A DNA stretch of 64,000 nucleotides from UBA8231 sp036011085 (GTDB taxonomy: Bacteria > Latescibacterota > UBA2968 > UBA8231), in assembly GCA_036011085.1 (NCBI GenBank), contig DASCMS010000103.1, forward strand, positions 1 through 64,000, in the 5' to 3' direction. Below, in pieces: positions 25,779 through 34,420 of the stretch (the stretch's first letter is position 1; every line of letters begins with the position of its first letter). The notes beneath the pieces are model-generated. The model was given only the letters and a program-made list of their open reading frames with translations. It had not been told where the DNA came from and made no database searches. The translations under genes and the position numbers were made by a program.

Positions 25779-25980
25779 GATCCATGCTCCTGTGAGTGGT
25801 GACCGGAACCGTGAGAGCGCAAGCCCTCGGATCATATTGCATCCGTCGGCGTCCGGGCGGACCGGGCGGTCCGCAATGCCAGCCGGGGAGGCCGGCAACT
25901 ACCCGCATTCCCCTTATCGGCGAATCGTCGATTTTCCTCCACCCACCCATTTCTTGCCCCTGCCTTGACGTGGCACTAGG

Positions 25981-26904
25981 TTGCCGTCTGACCGGATACC
26001 TGCGATCACGATCCTGCCGCCGACACTCCACCTGGCTTCCACCGACACATCCACCGCCGCTGAACTGCTGGCTGAACGCGAGCGTGTCTCGCTGATATGG
26101 GCGACACGAATCCGTATGGGGTTCTGCCTGTTTGCCAGCCTGTTGACGTTGTTCGTCGCCGGGCGTCGCAGTGAGGCCATCGTCCTCGGCCTCCTGTTCC
26201 TGCTGTTCTTCCTGCTGCAGCTGTTCCTGCTGCGGCGTCTGATGGCCGGCGCCCGGGCCGACCATGTCGGTCTGTTCGGGACCCTCGCGGATGTGGCCAT
26301 ACTGTGCACCCTGCCGGTCATCTGGCACGTGATCTACAGCAACGAGTTCACGCCGCTGCTGCATCTGTCAAAACACAACCTGACGGCAACCAGCCTGGCC
26401 CTCATCACCGTCAACGGCCTCGCCTTGCGGCCCCTCAACCCGATCGTGATGACTGTCGCTGCCGTTGCGCTGCACGTCTTTCTCGCCTTGGTGGGCATCT
26501 TCGACTCCCGCCTCGGCGGCTCTTCGCAGGCACTGCTGGAGGCCCTGGGTGACGGTATGAGTGCCCTCGATCTGGCCTTTGTCACTCCGGTCATCATCGC
26601 CATAGCCGGAGCCTTCGTCGCCCTGGCCGCACACGCAGCGCGCTCCACTGTACACGAGGCCGTCGGCCGTGAACACGCCGAGGGGCAGCTGCGGCAACAG
26701 CAGCTGGAGCTGGTCCTGGAGGCGAAGATGGCCGCGGTCAGTGACCTCGTAGCGGGTGTCGAGCACGAGGTCAACAACCCCCTGGGGGCCATGCGCAGCT
26801 CCACCGATACCGGCACCCGCGCCGTCTCCCGTATCCGTCAGGAACTGGAAACGGTGATCACCGAACCGCCGGCGTCGCTGCTCCGCTCCCTGGCGAACGA
26901 TTGA
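25981..26904 (+). CDS. Sensor histidine kinase, membrane and HisKA part (split gene, 5' half)
   Basis: About 307 aa. Six hydrophobic segments form the sensor (MGFCLFASLLTLFV, AIVLGLLFLLFFLLQLFLL and four more), then a HisKA-like helix with the phospho-acceptor His in AGVEHEVNNPLG. The frame stops at TGA 26902-26904, in the helical region before the ATPase domain. The ATPase continues in another frame starting at 26901. The start (TTG 25981) is uncertain. Together the halves would make a normal sensor kinase; alone, this half lacks an ATP-binding domain. Confidence 0.65.
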   Translation: MPSDRIPAITILPPTLHLASTDTSTAAELLAERERVSLIWATRIRMGFCLFASLLTLFVAGRRSEAIVLGLLFLLFFLLQLFLLRRLMAGARADHVGLFGTLADVAILCTLPVIWHVIYSNEFTPLLHLSKHNLTATSLALITVNGLALRPLNPIVMTVAAVALHVFLALVGIFDSRLGGSSQALLEALGDGMSALDLAFVTPVIIAIAGAFVALAAHAARSTVHEAVGREHAEGQLRQQQLELVLEAKMAAVSDLVAGVEHEVNNPLGAMRSSTDTGTRAVSRIRQELETVITEPPASLLRSLAND

Positions 26905-27404
26905 TGCAGGTCATGAGCTCCATCCGCGGCTTCGTACAACTGGACCATGCCGAGCTGCAGCGGGTGGACCTGGCCCAGGTGGTCACGGCCGTCGTCGATC
27001 GCGAGCGTGGCGCCCTGCGGCCGGACACCGACGTCGTCCATGACCTGGCGCCGGGTCTCGTCATCGAGATCGATCCCCGGCGCGTGAGCGAGGCCTTGGC
27101 GACGTTGATACGTAACGCCGGCGAGTCCTTCGATGGTCCAGGCAAGTTGACCATCCGTCTGGCGACAGCAGAGGCGACCGTCCACATCGATATCGAGGAC
27201 ACGGGACGGGGCATGACAGCTGACCTAGTTGACGGCCTGTTCGACATCGACTTCTCCCATGGCGAGCGCACGCGGGCACGCTTCGGCCTGCCGCTGTGCC
27301 GCAGTATCGTGCAACGTCACGGGGGCAGCGTCGGCATCACCAGTGAACCGGGTGTCGGCACGACGGCACGGATCCGACTCCCGTCAGGAGATCCAGACGC
27401 ATGA
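26901..27404 (+). CDS. Sensor histidine kinase, ATPase part (split gene, 3' half)
   Basis: 167 aa. HATPase_c domain: N-box as TLIRNAGESF, G1 box DTGRGM, G2-like RFGLPLCRSIVQRHGG, then GTTARIRLP. It begins TTGATG, where the TTG overlaps the TGA of the 5' half by 4 nt. The linker between HisKA and ATPase is about 15-20 residues shorter than in comparable kinases, so a small frame-changing deletion is more likely than a single-base error. Could be an inactive remnant or a two-piece kinase. Its stop overlaps the next start (ATGA at 27401). Confidence 0.65.
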   Translation: MMQVMSSIRGFVQLDHAELQRVDLAQVVTAVVDRERGALRPDTDVVHDLAPGLVIEIDPRRVSEALATLIRNAGESFDGPGKLTIRLATAEATVHIDIEDTGRGMTADLVDGLFDIDFSHGERTRARFGLPLCRSIVQRHGGSVGITSEPGVGTTARIRLPSGDPDA

Positions 27405-28720
27405 TACCGAAGGGTTGTGACACCATGGTCGCCCTGCCGGCGGCAACGGCACACGGACAGACACTCTTCGCCAAGAACAGCGATCGCCCCTGGGATGAAT
27501 GCCAGCCCCTGGAACTACACGAGCGCCGTTACCACGAACCCGGGAGCGTGACACGGTGTCAGTTCGTCTCGCTGCCCGAAGTCGAGGTGACCTGGCGGCA
27601 CGTCGGCTCACGGCCCTGGTGGTGTTGGGGGTACGAGCATGGCTTCAACGAACACCAGGTCGTCATCGGCAACGAGGGCCTGGGATCGAAGTTCGACAGT
27701 GCCCCGGAATCGCGGCTCATCGGCATGGAGATTCTGCGCCTCGGCCTGGAGCGCGGACGGACGGCACGTGAGGCGGTGGACTGGATGACCCGTGCCATCG
27801 ACGAGTACGGCCAGGGCAAATTCGACAACGACGCCGGTGTGCGCACCTACGACAACGGCTACATCGTCGCTGACCCGCGCGAAGCCTTCGTCATCGAGAC
27901 GGCGGGACACGAGTGGGCGGTGCAGCGTGTCGAGGGCGGCCTCGGCATCAGCAATGTCTACAGTGTCGAGACCGACGCCGAGTGCCTGTCGGCCAGGGCC
28001 GAGTCCACCGCCGTCGAGCGCGGCTGGTGGTCCTCCGCAGACGGAGCCTTCAGCTTTGCCGACGCCTACAGCGCCAACGACCGAAGCGAGGGCAGCGGCG
28101 CCATGCGCCGCAAACGCTCGTGTGCCGTGCTGGGAGACCGGACCGGCTCCATCGACACTTCGGTGATGATGTCTCTGCTCCGCGATCACTCGGACGCCGG
28201 GCAACCGGGTGAGCCCTTCCGCACGGACCTGACAGGCAAGGGCATCTGTATCCATTTTAACGACGGGCCGAAGGGCGGCAACACGGCCGCCAGTCTGGTG
28301 GCCGACCTCTGTGCCGACGCGTCCCGTCTGCCCGTCTACTGGTGCAGCTTCTACTCACCCTGCCAGGCGCCGTTCTTTCCCGTATTCCTGCAGGGGGCAT
28401 TACCTGAGGTACTGGCCATCGGCGGGGAACGATCGACGGCGGACAGCCCCTGGTGGCGTTTCCTGGACCTGGCCCACCTTGCCCGGGAGGATGCCCCCCA
28501 CCGCGTCGAAGCGGTCCGTGCCCGTTGGCATGAATTCGAAACCCAGCTGCGCCAAAGCGCCTACACCTTGGCAGCCGAGACGAAACAGATGATCGACGCG
28601 GGAGATGCTGCCGAGGCAGAGACGAAGCTGTCCGGCTACATGGCGGACACCGTCGATCGCATGCTGGCCACTGCCGAGGAATTGATCAGGGAGTTCCAGC
28701 CGGCAGGAATCCCTTCGTGA
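27401..28720 (+). CDS. Peptidase C69 / secernin-like hydrolase
   Basis: 439 aa. Ntn-hydrolase-type protein whose catalytic Cys is probably that in GCDTMVALP, close to the N-terminus; TLFAKNSDRPWDE is a family signature. Relatives are dipeptidases and secernins. No signal peptide. It sits in a chain of genes joined by 4-nt overlaps: ATGA with the kinase half upstream and GTGA with the transporter downstream. Role in the cell unknown. Confidence 0.78.
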   Translation: MIPKGCDTMVALPAATAHGQTLFAKNSDRPWDECQPLELHERRYHEPGSVTRCQFVSLPEVEVTWRHVGSRPWWCWGYEHGFNEHQVVIGNEGLGSKFDSAPESRLIGMEILRLGLERGRTAREAVDWMTRAIDEYGQGKFDNDAGVRTYDNGYIVADPREAFVIETAGHEWAVQRVEGGLGISNVYSVETDAECLSARAESTAVERGWWSSADGAFSFADAYSANDRSEGSGAMRRKRSCAVLGDRTGSIDTSVMMSLLRDHSDAGQPGEPFRTDLTGKGICIHFNDGPKGGNTAASLVADLCADASRLPVYWCSFYSPCQAPFFPVFLQGALPEVLAIGGERSTADSPWWRFLDLAHLAREDAPHRVEAVRARWHEFETQLRQSAYTLAAETKQMIDAGDAAEAETKLSGYMADTVDRMLATAEELIREFQPAGIPS

Positions 28721-30020
28721 GCCAACCCGAACCTGCGGCCACCACCGGCGGCCTGCCTGCCCTGACGGAGAACCTGAACCTCCGCTATGTCGCCTTCACC
28801 TTGCTGTACGCGGCCCAGGGGCTGCCCTACGGACTGCTGTCCATCGCCGTCCCAGCCTACATGGCAGAGCAGGGGCTGACACCGACACAGATCAGCTCGT
28901 ACATGGGCATCATCCTGTTGCCCTGGAGCCTGAAGCTGATCAACGGTCCCATCATGGACCGCTGGAGCTACCTCGTGATGGGGCGCCGGCGGCCATGGAT
29001 CCTGCTGGCGCAGGCGGGTATGGTCACTACCTCTGTGATCATGGCCCTGACACCCGACCCGATGCAGCACCTGTTCGCCCTGACCGCTCTCGGATTTCTC
29101 ACCAATTTCTTCACTGCCTTCCAGGATGTCGCCGTCGACGGCATGGCCGTGGAGATCATCCCGGTGGAGCAACAGCCCAAGGCCAATGGCTTCATGTGGG
29201 GCGGCAAGGGACTGGGTGTGGCCGGCGCCACCGCCGGGGGCGCCACGGCCTCGGCGCAGCGCTGCTGGCCCAGGCCCTCGTTGTCGCCATCGTCATGCTG
29301 CTGCCGCTGCTGGCCCGGGAACGCCAGGGAGAACGCCTGCTGCCGTGGACGGCCGGGCAGGCTTCCGATGTGTCCCGCTCCCTGCAGCTGGAGGGCTGGA
29401 TCGATATCGGACGATCGCTGTTGCGGGTGGTCCTGCTGCCGGTCAGTCTGATCGCCACTCTCGTGTTCTTTGCCTACAACCTGATTCGCGGTTTTGTCGA
29501 CGCCCTGCTGCCCGTGCTCACCGTGCAGGAGATGGGATGGACCCACACCGACTTTTCGGAGTTGTCCGCCACTGCCGGTCTCGTCTCCGGTGTTCTCGGC
29601 ATGGTGGCCGGTGGCTGGCTGGTGGAGCGTCTTGGCCGCCGACGGACCATCGCCGCGGGGGTCCTGCTGCTGGGCGGAGGCGCCGCCGCCATGGCTCTGC
29701 TCGCCGCTGCCTGGTCGCAGCGCCTGCCGGCACAGGCCTTCATCAGCGCCTACTACATCCTCGACACCCTCATCAGCATCTCCTTCCTGGCGACGATGAT
29801 GGCGATCTCGTGGAAGCGCGTGGCCGCCACGCAGTTCTCCCTCTACATGGCCGTGGCCAACATGGGCCTGTCAGGGGGGGCTGCTCTCTTCGGTCCGTTG
29901 CAGGGGTTGCTGTCCTATCCCCACCTGTTCTACATCGTCGTCGCCGTCGGCCTCTTCGTCCTCTCTCTGCTGCGCTTCATTGATGTGGGGGCCATGCTGG
30001 ACCGCATGGAGCGTCTGTGA
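28717..30020 (+). pseudogene. MFS transporter (AmpG-like), frameshifted
   Basis: Reading from GTG 28717 gives a good MFS N-terminal half (LRYVAFTLLYAAQGLPYGLL, GPIMDRWSYLVMGRRRPWI, TAFQDVAVDGMAVEI) up to about 29250. Homology-like sequence then jumps to the +1-shifted frame (LGAALLAQALVVAIVML onwards) and continues to 30020 with six more membrane helices. One missing base near 29248 (in ACGGCCTCGG) would explain it. The layout resembles AmpG-type permeases; substrate unknown. Its start and end keep the GTGA overlaps of the operon, which argues for a recent lesion or a sequence error. Confidence 0.75.
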
Positions 30021-30835
30021 CCAAGTCACCGAGGGCGCTGGTCCATGCCCTCGGCGAGCCCCCGCCGGATGCCCTGGATGTTCCGGATGTGTCCTACTCG
30101 GGGCGGTGCCCCGTGACCGACGTTGAGCTGTCCCTCTCGCCCACGCCCACCGTCATGGCCGAAGCGCAGCGCCTGCAGCGGTACCTGGACGAGTGTCGGG
30201 AAGCGACGGTCGGTTTCAGCACCGCTCATCTGTGCGAGCCGGCGGCGGGCAAGATGTTCGGCGTCATGCTGTGCCGTGACACGGAGGACCAGCTGGGAAC
30301 GCTGCGTGCCTTTTCAGGAGAATGGCAGACCTGGGAAGCCCCCGACGGATGGGTGCCCTCCAGCGGGCATCTAGCCGAGTACGCCTCGGCACGGCAGCAG
30401 ACCGAAACCCGCGTCGCCGAACTCACGCGGCAGATCGATCAGCTGAAGACCCAACCCACCAGCAAGCCGTTACGGCGCGAGATCGAGACCATCAAGATCG
30501 AGCGCGGCCACCTGTCGCGGGAACTGACGGATCGGATCCATGCCGCCTACCGCTTCGAGAACGCGCTGGGTGAGATCCTTCCCCTCACCGAAGTCGATAC
30601 AGGCGCCCCGAGACCACCGACGGGTATGGGTGACTGCTGCGCACCGAAACTGCTGCAGGCTGCCATCCGCAGTGGGCTGACGCCCCTCGGCATGGTGGAG
30701 TTCTGGTGGGGATCACCGTCCGTCGTCCATCCTCGAGTGGAGGGTGTCTGTTACGGTTCGTGCCGGAGCAAGTGTTACCCCATCCTCGGATTCCTGCTGC
30801 GCGGAGTGGAAGCGGCTCGCCGCATCGTGTCGTGA
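30017..30835 (+). CDS. N-terminal domain of long-form RluA-type protein, as a separate gene
   Basis: 272 aa. Contains GTGDCCAP-like PTGMGDCCAPKLLQAAI, VEFWWGSPS and CYGSCRSKCYPILGFLL, the Cys-containing segment usually fused ahead of the pseudouridine synthase domain in ~550 aa RluA-family proteins, preceded by a helical coiled region (about 110-160). Here it ends in a stop overlapping the synthase gene (GTGA at 30832). The biochemical role of this domain is unclear to me. Clustered Cys suggest a metal site. Confidence 0.65.
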   Translation: MTKSPRALVHALGEPPPDALDVPDVSYSGRCPVTDVELSLSPTPTVMAEAQRLQRYLDECREATVGFSTAHLCEPAAGKMFGVMLCRDTEDQLGTLRAFSGEWQTWEAPDGWVPSSGHLAEYASARQQTETRVAELTRQIDQLKTQPTSKPLRREIETIKIERGHLSRELTDRIHAAYRFENALGEILPLTEVDTGAPRPPTGMGDCCAPKLLQAAIRSGLTPLGMVEFWWGSPSVVHPRVEGVCYGSCRSKCYPILGFLLRGVEAARRIVS

Positions 30836-31533
30836 GATTCCTCCCGCCCGACATCACACACCAGCCGCTCTGTGTCCTGCACCAGGAAGAGAGCTTCGTC
30901 GTCGTCGACAAGCAGCCCGACTTCCTCTCCGTTCCTGGACGGGGACCGGATCTGGCCGATTGTGTCGTGGCCCGCGTGCGGGAACTCTTCCCTGCTGCGT
31001 GTGGCTCGCTGGCTGCTCACCGGCTGGATATGGAAACGTCGGGGCTGATGGTCCTGGGACTCAACCCGGAGGCGCACCGCCACCTGTCCCTGCAGTTTGA
31101 ACAGCGCCGGGTACGGAAGACCTATGTCGGACTCGTCGAGGGAATGGTGGAACCGGACTCGGGACACGTCGAACTCGCCTTCCGCGTCGATCTGGACGAC
31201 CGCCCACGGCAGATCCTCGATCCCGAGCACGGCAAGCTGGGCGTCACAGACTGGGAGGTCATCGAACGCCACGCCGACTCAACCCGCCTGCGTTTCACCC
31301 CGCTCACAGGCCGCACTCACCAGTTGCGTGTCCACGCCGCCCATCCCGAGGGCATCGGCCACCCCATCATCGGTGACCGCCTCTATGGTAGACCGTGGCC
31401 GACCGTTGAGATCGCGCAGCGATCTATGGATCACCGATCCGACGCCCGCATGCTGCTGCACAGCACAAGCCTCAGCTTCCACCACCCGGTCAACGACAAC
31501 TGGCTCGAGTTCGAGATCTCTGTACCCTTCTGA
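30832..31533 (+). CDS. RluA-family pseudouridine synthase with repeat-derived insert
   Basis: 233 aa from the GTG at 30832. Isomerises uridines in rRNA or tRNA. The catalytic Asp is in AAHRLDMETSGLMVL; RVRKTYVGLVEG, LTGRTHQLRVHA and HPIIGDRLYG follow. Between GDRLYG and RMLLHS lies a longer linker than in relatives, and residues 193-205 are encoded by 31408-31446, which is composed of two repeat modules found again downstream. No S4 domain is present. Translation is probably coupled to the preceding domain gene. Confidence 0.87.
   Translation: MRFLPPDITHQPLCVLHQEESFVVVDKQPDFLSVPGRGPDLADCVVARVRELFPAACGSLAAHRLDMETSGLMVLGLNPEAHRHLSLQFEQRRVRKTYVGLVEGMVEPDSGHVELAFRVDLDDRPRQILDPEHGKLGVTDWEVIERHADSTRLRFTPLTGRTHQLRVHAAHPEGIGHPIIGDRLYGRPWPTVEIAQRSMDHRSDARMLLHSTSLSFHHPVNDNWLEFEISVPF
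31408..31446. repeat. In-frame palindromic repeat fragment inside the RluA gene
   Basis: 39 bp encoding 13 residues. The left part, GAGATCGCGCAGCGATCT (31408-31425), is identical to 31571-31588; the right part, GGATCACCGATCCGACGCC (31428-31446), is identical to 31622-31640. Both are hairpin formers. The length is a multiple of three. Confidence 0.75.
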
Positions 31534-31542
31534 TGAACCGTA

Positions 31543-31589
31543 GAGATCGCGCCCGATCTGCCTCTCCGTAGAGATCGCGCAGCGATCTC
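31543..31589. repeat. Two palindromic repeat copies downstream of the RluA gene
   Basis: GAGATCGCGCAGCGATCTC at 31571-31589 is a perfect hairpin (8-bp arms, GCA loop). A degenerate copy lies at 31543-31559. Both are preceded by CCGTA. They share the module with 31408-31425. Confidence 0.7.
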
Positions 31590-31594
31590 GTACC

Positions 31595-31802
31595 GAGGCG
31601 TCTGAAACCGCGCTCGTCAGTGGATCACCGATCCGACGCCGACGACGAGGCGTCTGAATCCGTGCTCGTCAGTGGATCGCCGATCCGACGCCGACGACGA
31701 GGCGTCTGAATCCGTGCTCGTCAGTGGATCGCCGAACCGACGCCGGCGGCGAGGCGTCTGAATCCGCGCTCGTCAGTAGATCACCGAACCGACGCCGCCG
31801 AC
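31595..31802. repeat. 52-bp tandem repeat, four copies
   Basis: Units start at 31595, 31647, 31699 and 31751. Each has GGATCrCCGA(T/A)CC and, across the unit junction, GACGCC...GGCGTC able to form hairpins. Copies 2 and 3 are nearly identical; copies 1 and 4 have drifted. The fourth unit covers the stop codon and last codons of cutC. There are no spacers, so this is not a CRISPR array. The gap between the RluA and cutC genes is filled by these repeats. Confidence 0.85.
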
Positions 31803-32533
31803 GCCGCCGCGATGATCGCGCGCACCCGCTCCGCGTCCGTCACCCCACGCACTCGATCCGCTGACCCATCATTGCCCATCGTTACCGCGCGATCGCCCGT
31901 CGCCATGACTACCTCGCGCCTTGCCGAGAAGTGGACCTCCTGCACGCCCGTTTCATGTATGAGTTCGCCGACATGGGTCTCATCGATGCCCGCGCCCGGC
32001 ATGATGACGATCCGCCCTCCCGCCGCGTCCACCAGGTGCCGGAGAAGCCCCCGTCCTTCCCAGGCACTGGACGCCTGTCCGGAGGTGAGAACACGATCGA
32101 TGCCCAGGCCGATCAGCCCCTCCAGGGCCGCGTCCGCGTCGGGCACGACATCGAAGGCCCGGTGAAACGTCACGCTCATGGGCCGGGCGTCCTCGACGAG
32201 CCGCGCCGTCCGCTCCACATCGGGTCCGCCATCCGTTTCCAGCGACCCGATGACGACGCCCTCGGCCCCACTCTCTCCGGCCGCTTCGATATCCCGCCGC
32301 ATCACGTCGAACTCCGCGGTATCGAAGTGGAAGTCGCCGGCGCGGGGTCGTATCAGTACATGAACCGGAAGATCGACCGACGCCTTCGTTGACCGCATCA
32401 ACCCGACACTCGGCGTCGTGCCGCCAACAGACAGAGTCTGACACAACTCGAGCCGATGCGCACCGCCGCTCTGGGCGGCGATCGCTCCGGTTACCCCATC
32501 GACACAGACTTCACACGTGGGTCGATTGATCAC
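31781..32533 (-). CDS. cutC: CutC family protein
   Basis: 250 aa TIM-barrel. The family core is clear: CVDGVTGAIAAQSGGAHRLELC, GGTTPSVGLM, VHVLIRPRAGDF, GVVIGSL, MSVTFHRAFD, VLTSGQASSAWEG and IMPGAGI. CutC was linked to copper homeostasis, but its biochemical role is unsettled. It overlaps the upstream SDR gene (stop/start overlap at 32530-32533) and so belongs to the metallohydrolase/PLP/SDR operon. Its last codons and TGA lie in the 52-bp tandem repeat, giving an Ala/Ser tail that is probably repeat-derived. Confidence 0.9.
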   Translation of the reverse strand: MINRPTCEVCVDGVTGAIAAQSGGAHRLELCQTLSVGGTTPSVGLMRSTKASVDLPVHVLIRPRAGDFHFDTAEFDVMRRDIEAAGESGAEGVVIGSLETDGGPDVERTARLVEDARPMSVTFHRAFDVVPDADAALEGLIGLGIDRVLTSGQASSAWEGRGLLRHLVDAAGGRIVIMPGAGIDETHVGELIHETGVQEVHFSARREVVMATGDRAVTMGNDGSADRVRGVTDAERVRAIIAAASAASVR

Positions 32534-33291
32534 CAGATCGAGTAACCGCCATCAACGACCAGATCGTGGCCGGTGACATAACTCGCCGCGTCGGAAGCCA
32601 GGAACACCAGCGCCCCCTGGAGATCGGTGGGATCTGCGAGTCGACCCATGGGGGTGTTCTCCCGCCACGTGTCACCCATGTCGTCGATGGCCGGGGCCGT
32701 CATCGGCGTTACCGTGTGTCCCGGGCTGATGCAGTTGACCCGCACACCGCGGCCTGCCCACTCGGCGGCACAACTGCGCGTCACCTGCACGACACCGGCC
32801 TTTGCGGCATTGTAGTTCACCTGGTTCTGCGGTCTGTTGACGATCCGGGCTGAGATCGACGCCACGTTGACGATTGCACCCGATCCGGCCTCCAGCATGG
32901 CCCGGCCCTCCGCCTGGCAACAGAGGAAGACACCCTTCAGGTTTACTGCCACCACCGAATCCCACACTTGTTCCGGCATCGATTCGGCATCTCCTCTGCG
33001 GGCGATCCCGGCGTTGTTCACGGCGATGTCGATACGGCCATAGCGCTGCACGACGGTCTCGACCATGCCCGCCACAGCCTGCGAGTCGGTCACGTCCACG
33101 CCCAGACCCAAGCCTTCTTCTCCACCCAGTTCGCGTGCGGCAGCCACCGCCGCCGCCGCATCGATGTCGGCTATGACGGTGATGGCTCCGGCCTCGTGCA
33201 GGGCCTGGGACAGCGATCGGCCGATGCCACGACCACCGCCGGTAACCAGTGCTACCTTGCCATCCAACCGGAACCGCTCGAGGATGCTCAC
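32530..33291 (-). CDS. Short-chain dehydrogenase/reductase
   Basis: 253 aa classical SDR. Cofactor motif TGGGRGIG near residue 15-22, NNAG, catalytic Ser/Tyr/Lys in NVASISARI and YNAAKAG, and the C-terminal AAFLASDEA-type segment as LVFLASDAASYVTGHDLVVDGGYSIW. The start is the GTG at 33291 with AGGAAAGG upstream; the open frame extends further but only in shadow sequence. NAD(P)-dependent oxidation of an alcohol, perhaps a sugar acid given the neighbours. 13 nt after the PLP enzyme gene and overlapping cutC. Confidence 0.85.
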   Translation of the reverse strand: MSILERFRLDGKVALVTGGGRGIGRSLSQALHEAGAITVIADIDAAAAVAAARELGGEEGLGLGVDVTDSQAVAGMVETVVQRYGRIDIAVNNAGIARRGDAESMPEQVWDSVVAVNLKGVFLCCQAEGRAMLEAGSGAIVNVASISARIVNRPQNQVNYNAAKAGVVQVTRSCAAEWAGRGVRVNCISPGHTVTPMTAPAIDDMGDTWRENTPMGRLADPTDLQGALVFLASDAASYVTGHDLVVDGGYSIW

Positions 33292-33304
33292 AGCGACACC
33301 TTTC

Positions 33305-34420
33305 CTATGGTCGGCGCAGCAGTTCGCCCACGCGCTCCGCCACCAGCTCCTCCTCACCATCCTCCAGATGCTGGGGGTTGAGCCAGATTGCCCCGTTCGC
33401 CGCATCAGCGAACACGGCCACCGCCGGGTCGCCCCCCTCCAGAACATCATCCAACTCACGGATGGTCCGTCCCACCACACCTTCGTCGATGGCCAGCCGC
33501 GTGCGCGGAATGACGAGGGGCCGGCCACCGCGTGTCGGGAAGGCGACCTCTCCCTCAACACCATCGATACCTTGCAGTATGTCGCGCATGCGCTCCGCCA
33601 TGCCCTGCCATCGTGCCAGGCGGGCCGGCTCGTCCATAGCGACGAAACGCCGCAGGGCGAACACGAGGCCGACGATCTGCTCCTTGCTGACCTTCAGCGG
33701 GCGACCGATGCCCGGGTTGGGAAAGGCCTGACCCCGCGCCGCTGCCACCCACTCCGCCTTGCCACACAGGATGCCCGTGTCATTGGGGCCCGCAATGTCC
33801 TTGCCGCCACTGAACAGCACCAGGTCTCCTCCGGCTTCATGAAAGGCGTTCAGGTTGCTCACCGGCGGCAGCTCCGCCGCCGCGTCGACGATGACGGGGA
33901 TCCCGTGCTCGTGGGCGACCTCAGCCACGTCTGCCAGGGGCAGGGCTGGCTTCGGATCGAGCACGACATACCAGACCGCTGCCGTGTTGGGGTTGATGGC
34001 CGCTGCCAGCTCCTGTCGCGTCGCTCCCGCCGGACCGCCCACCTCCACGATCCTGCCGCCGGCGACCCCGATGGCATGGTCGAAGCCGATACGGTGCGGC
34101 ATCTGTGACAGGATCTCACACTTCGGTCCGACGTTGGGAACCGCTCGCATCTTGTCGCGATCCCTGCCGGTCAGCACCGCCGCCGTCGCCAGCAGGATAC
34201 CGCCGGCGGTCCCCGTCGTCACCAGTCCTGCTTCGGTGCCGGTCAGTCGGGCCACCTCGCTGCAAGCCCATTCCAACAACTCATCCATAACGACGAAGGA
34301 CCGCGCCGCCTCATTCATCTTCTCTACGACTTCGGGCGCGATCAGGGAGCCCCCGAGGTAGGTCATGCTCCCCGAGGCATTGAGCACCTGCCGCATGCCG
34401 ATCTCGCGGTACACACTCAT
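33305..34420 (-). CDS. SelA-like (DgaE-type) PLP-dependent enzyme
   Basis: 371 aa fold-type I PLP enzyme of the SelA-like group. Visible: NASGSMTYLGGS near the N-terminus, GLVTTGTAGGILLATAA, VDAAAELPP (Asp contacting the pyridine ring), and the PLP Lys in LFSGGKDIAGPNDTG. Relatives include D-glucosaminate-6-phosphate ammonia-lyase (DgaE) and enzymes paired with metallohydrolases. Its start overlaps the stop of the amidohydrolase gene by 4 nt, the common pairing for this family. A lyase acting on an amino sugar acid or amino acid is inferred. Confidence 0.8.
   Translation of the reverse strand: MSVYREIGMRQVLNASGSMTYLGGSLIAPEVVEKMNEAARSFVVMDELLEWACSEVARLTGTEAGLVTTGTAGGILLATAAVLTGRDRDKMRAVPNVGPKCEILSQMPHRIGFDHAIGVAGGRIVEVGGPAGATRQELAAAINPNTAAVWYVVLDPKPALPLADVAEVAHEHGIPVIVDAAAELPPVSNLNAFHEAGGDLVLFSGGKDIAGPNDTGILCGKAEWVAAARGQAFPNPGIGRPLKVSKEQIVGLVFALRRFVAMDEPARLARWQGMAERMRDILQGIDGVEGEVAFPTRGGRPLVIPRTRLAIDEGVVGRTIRELDDVLEGGDPAVAVFADAANGAIWLNPQHLEDGEEELVAERVGELLRRP

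Noticed and set aside
31595..31802. Possible CRISPR array
   Set aside because: Units are contiguous 52-bp tandem repeats without unique spacers, and no cas gene is nearby.
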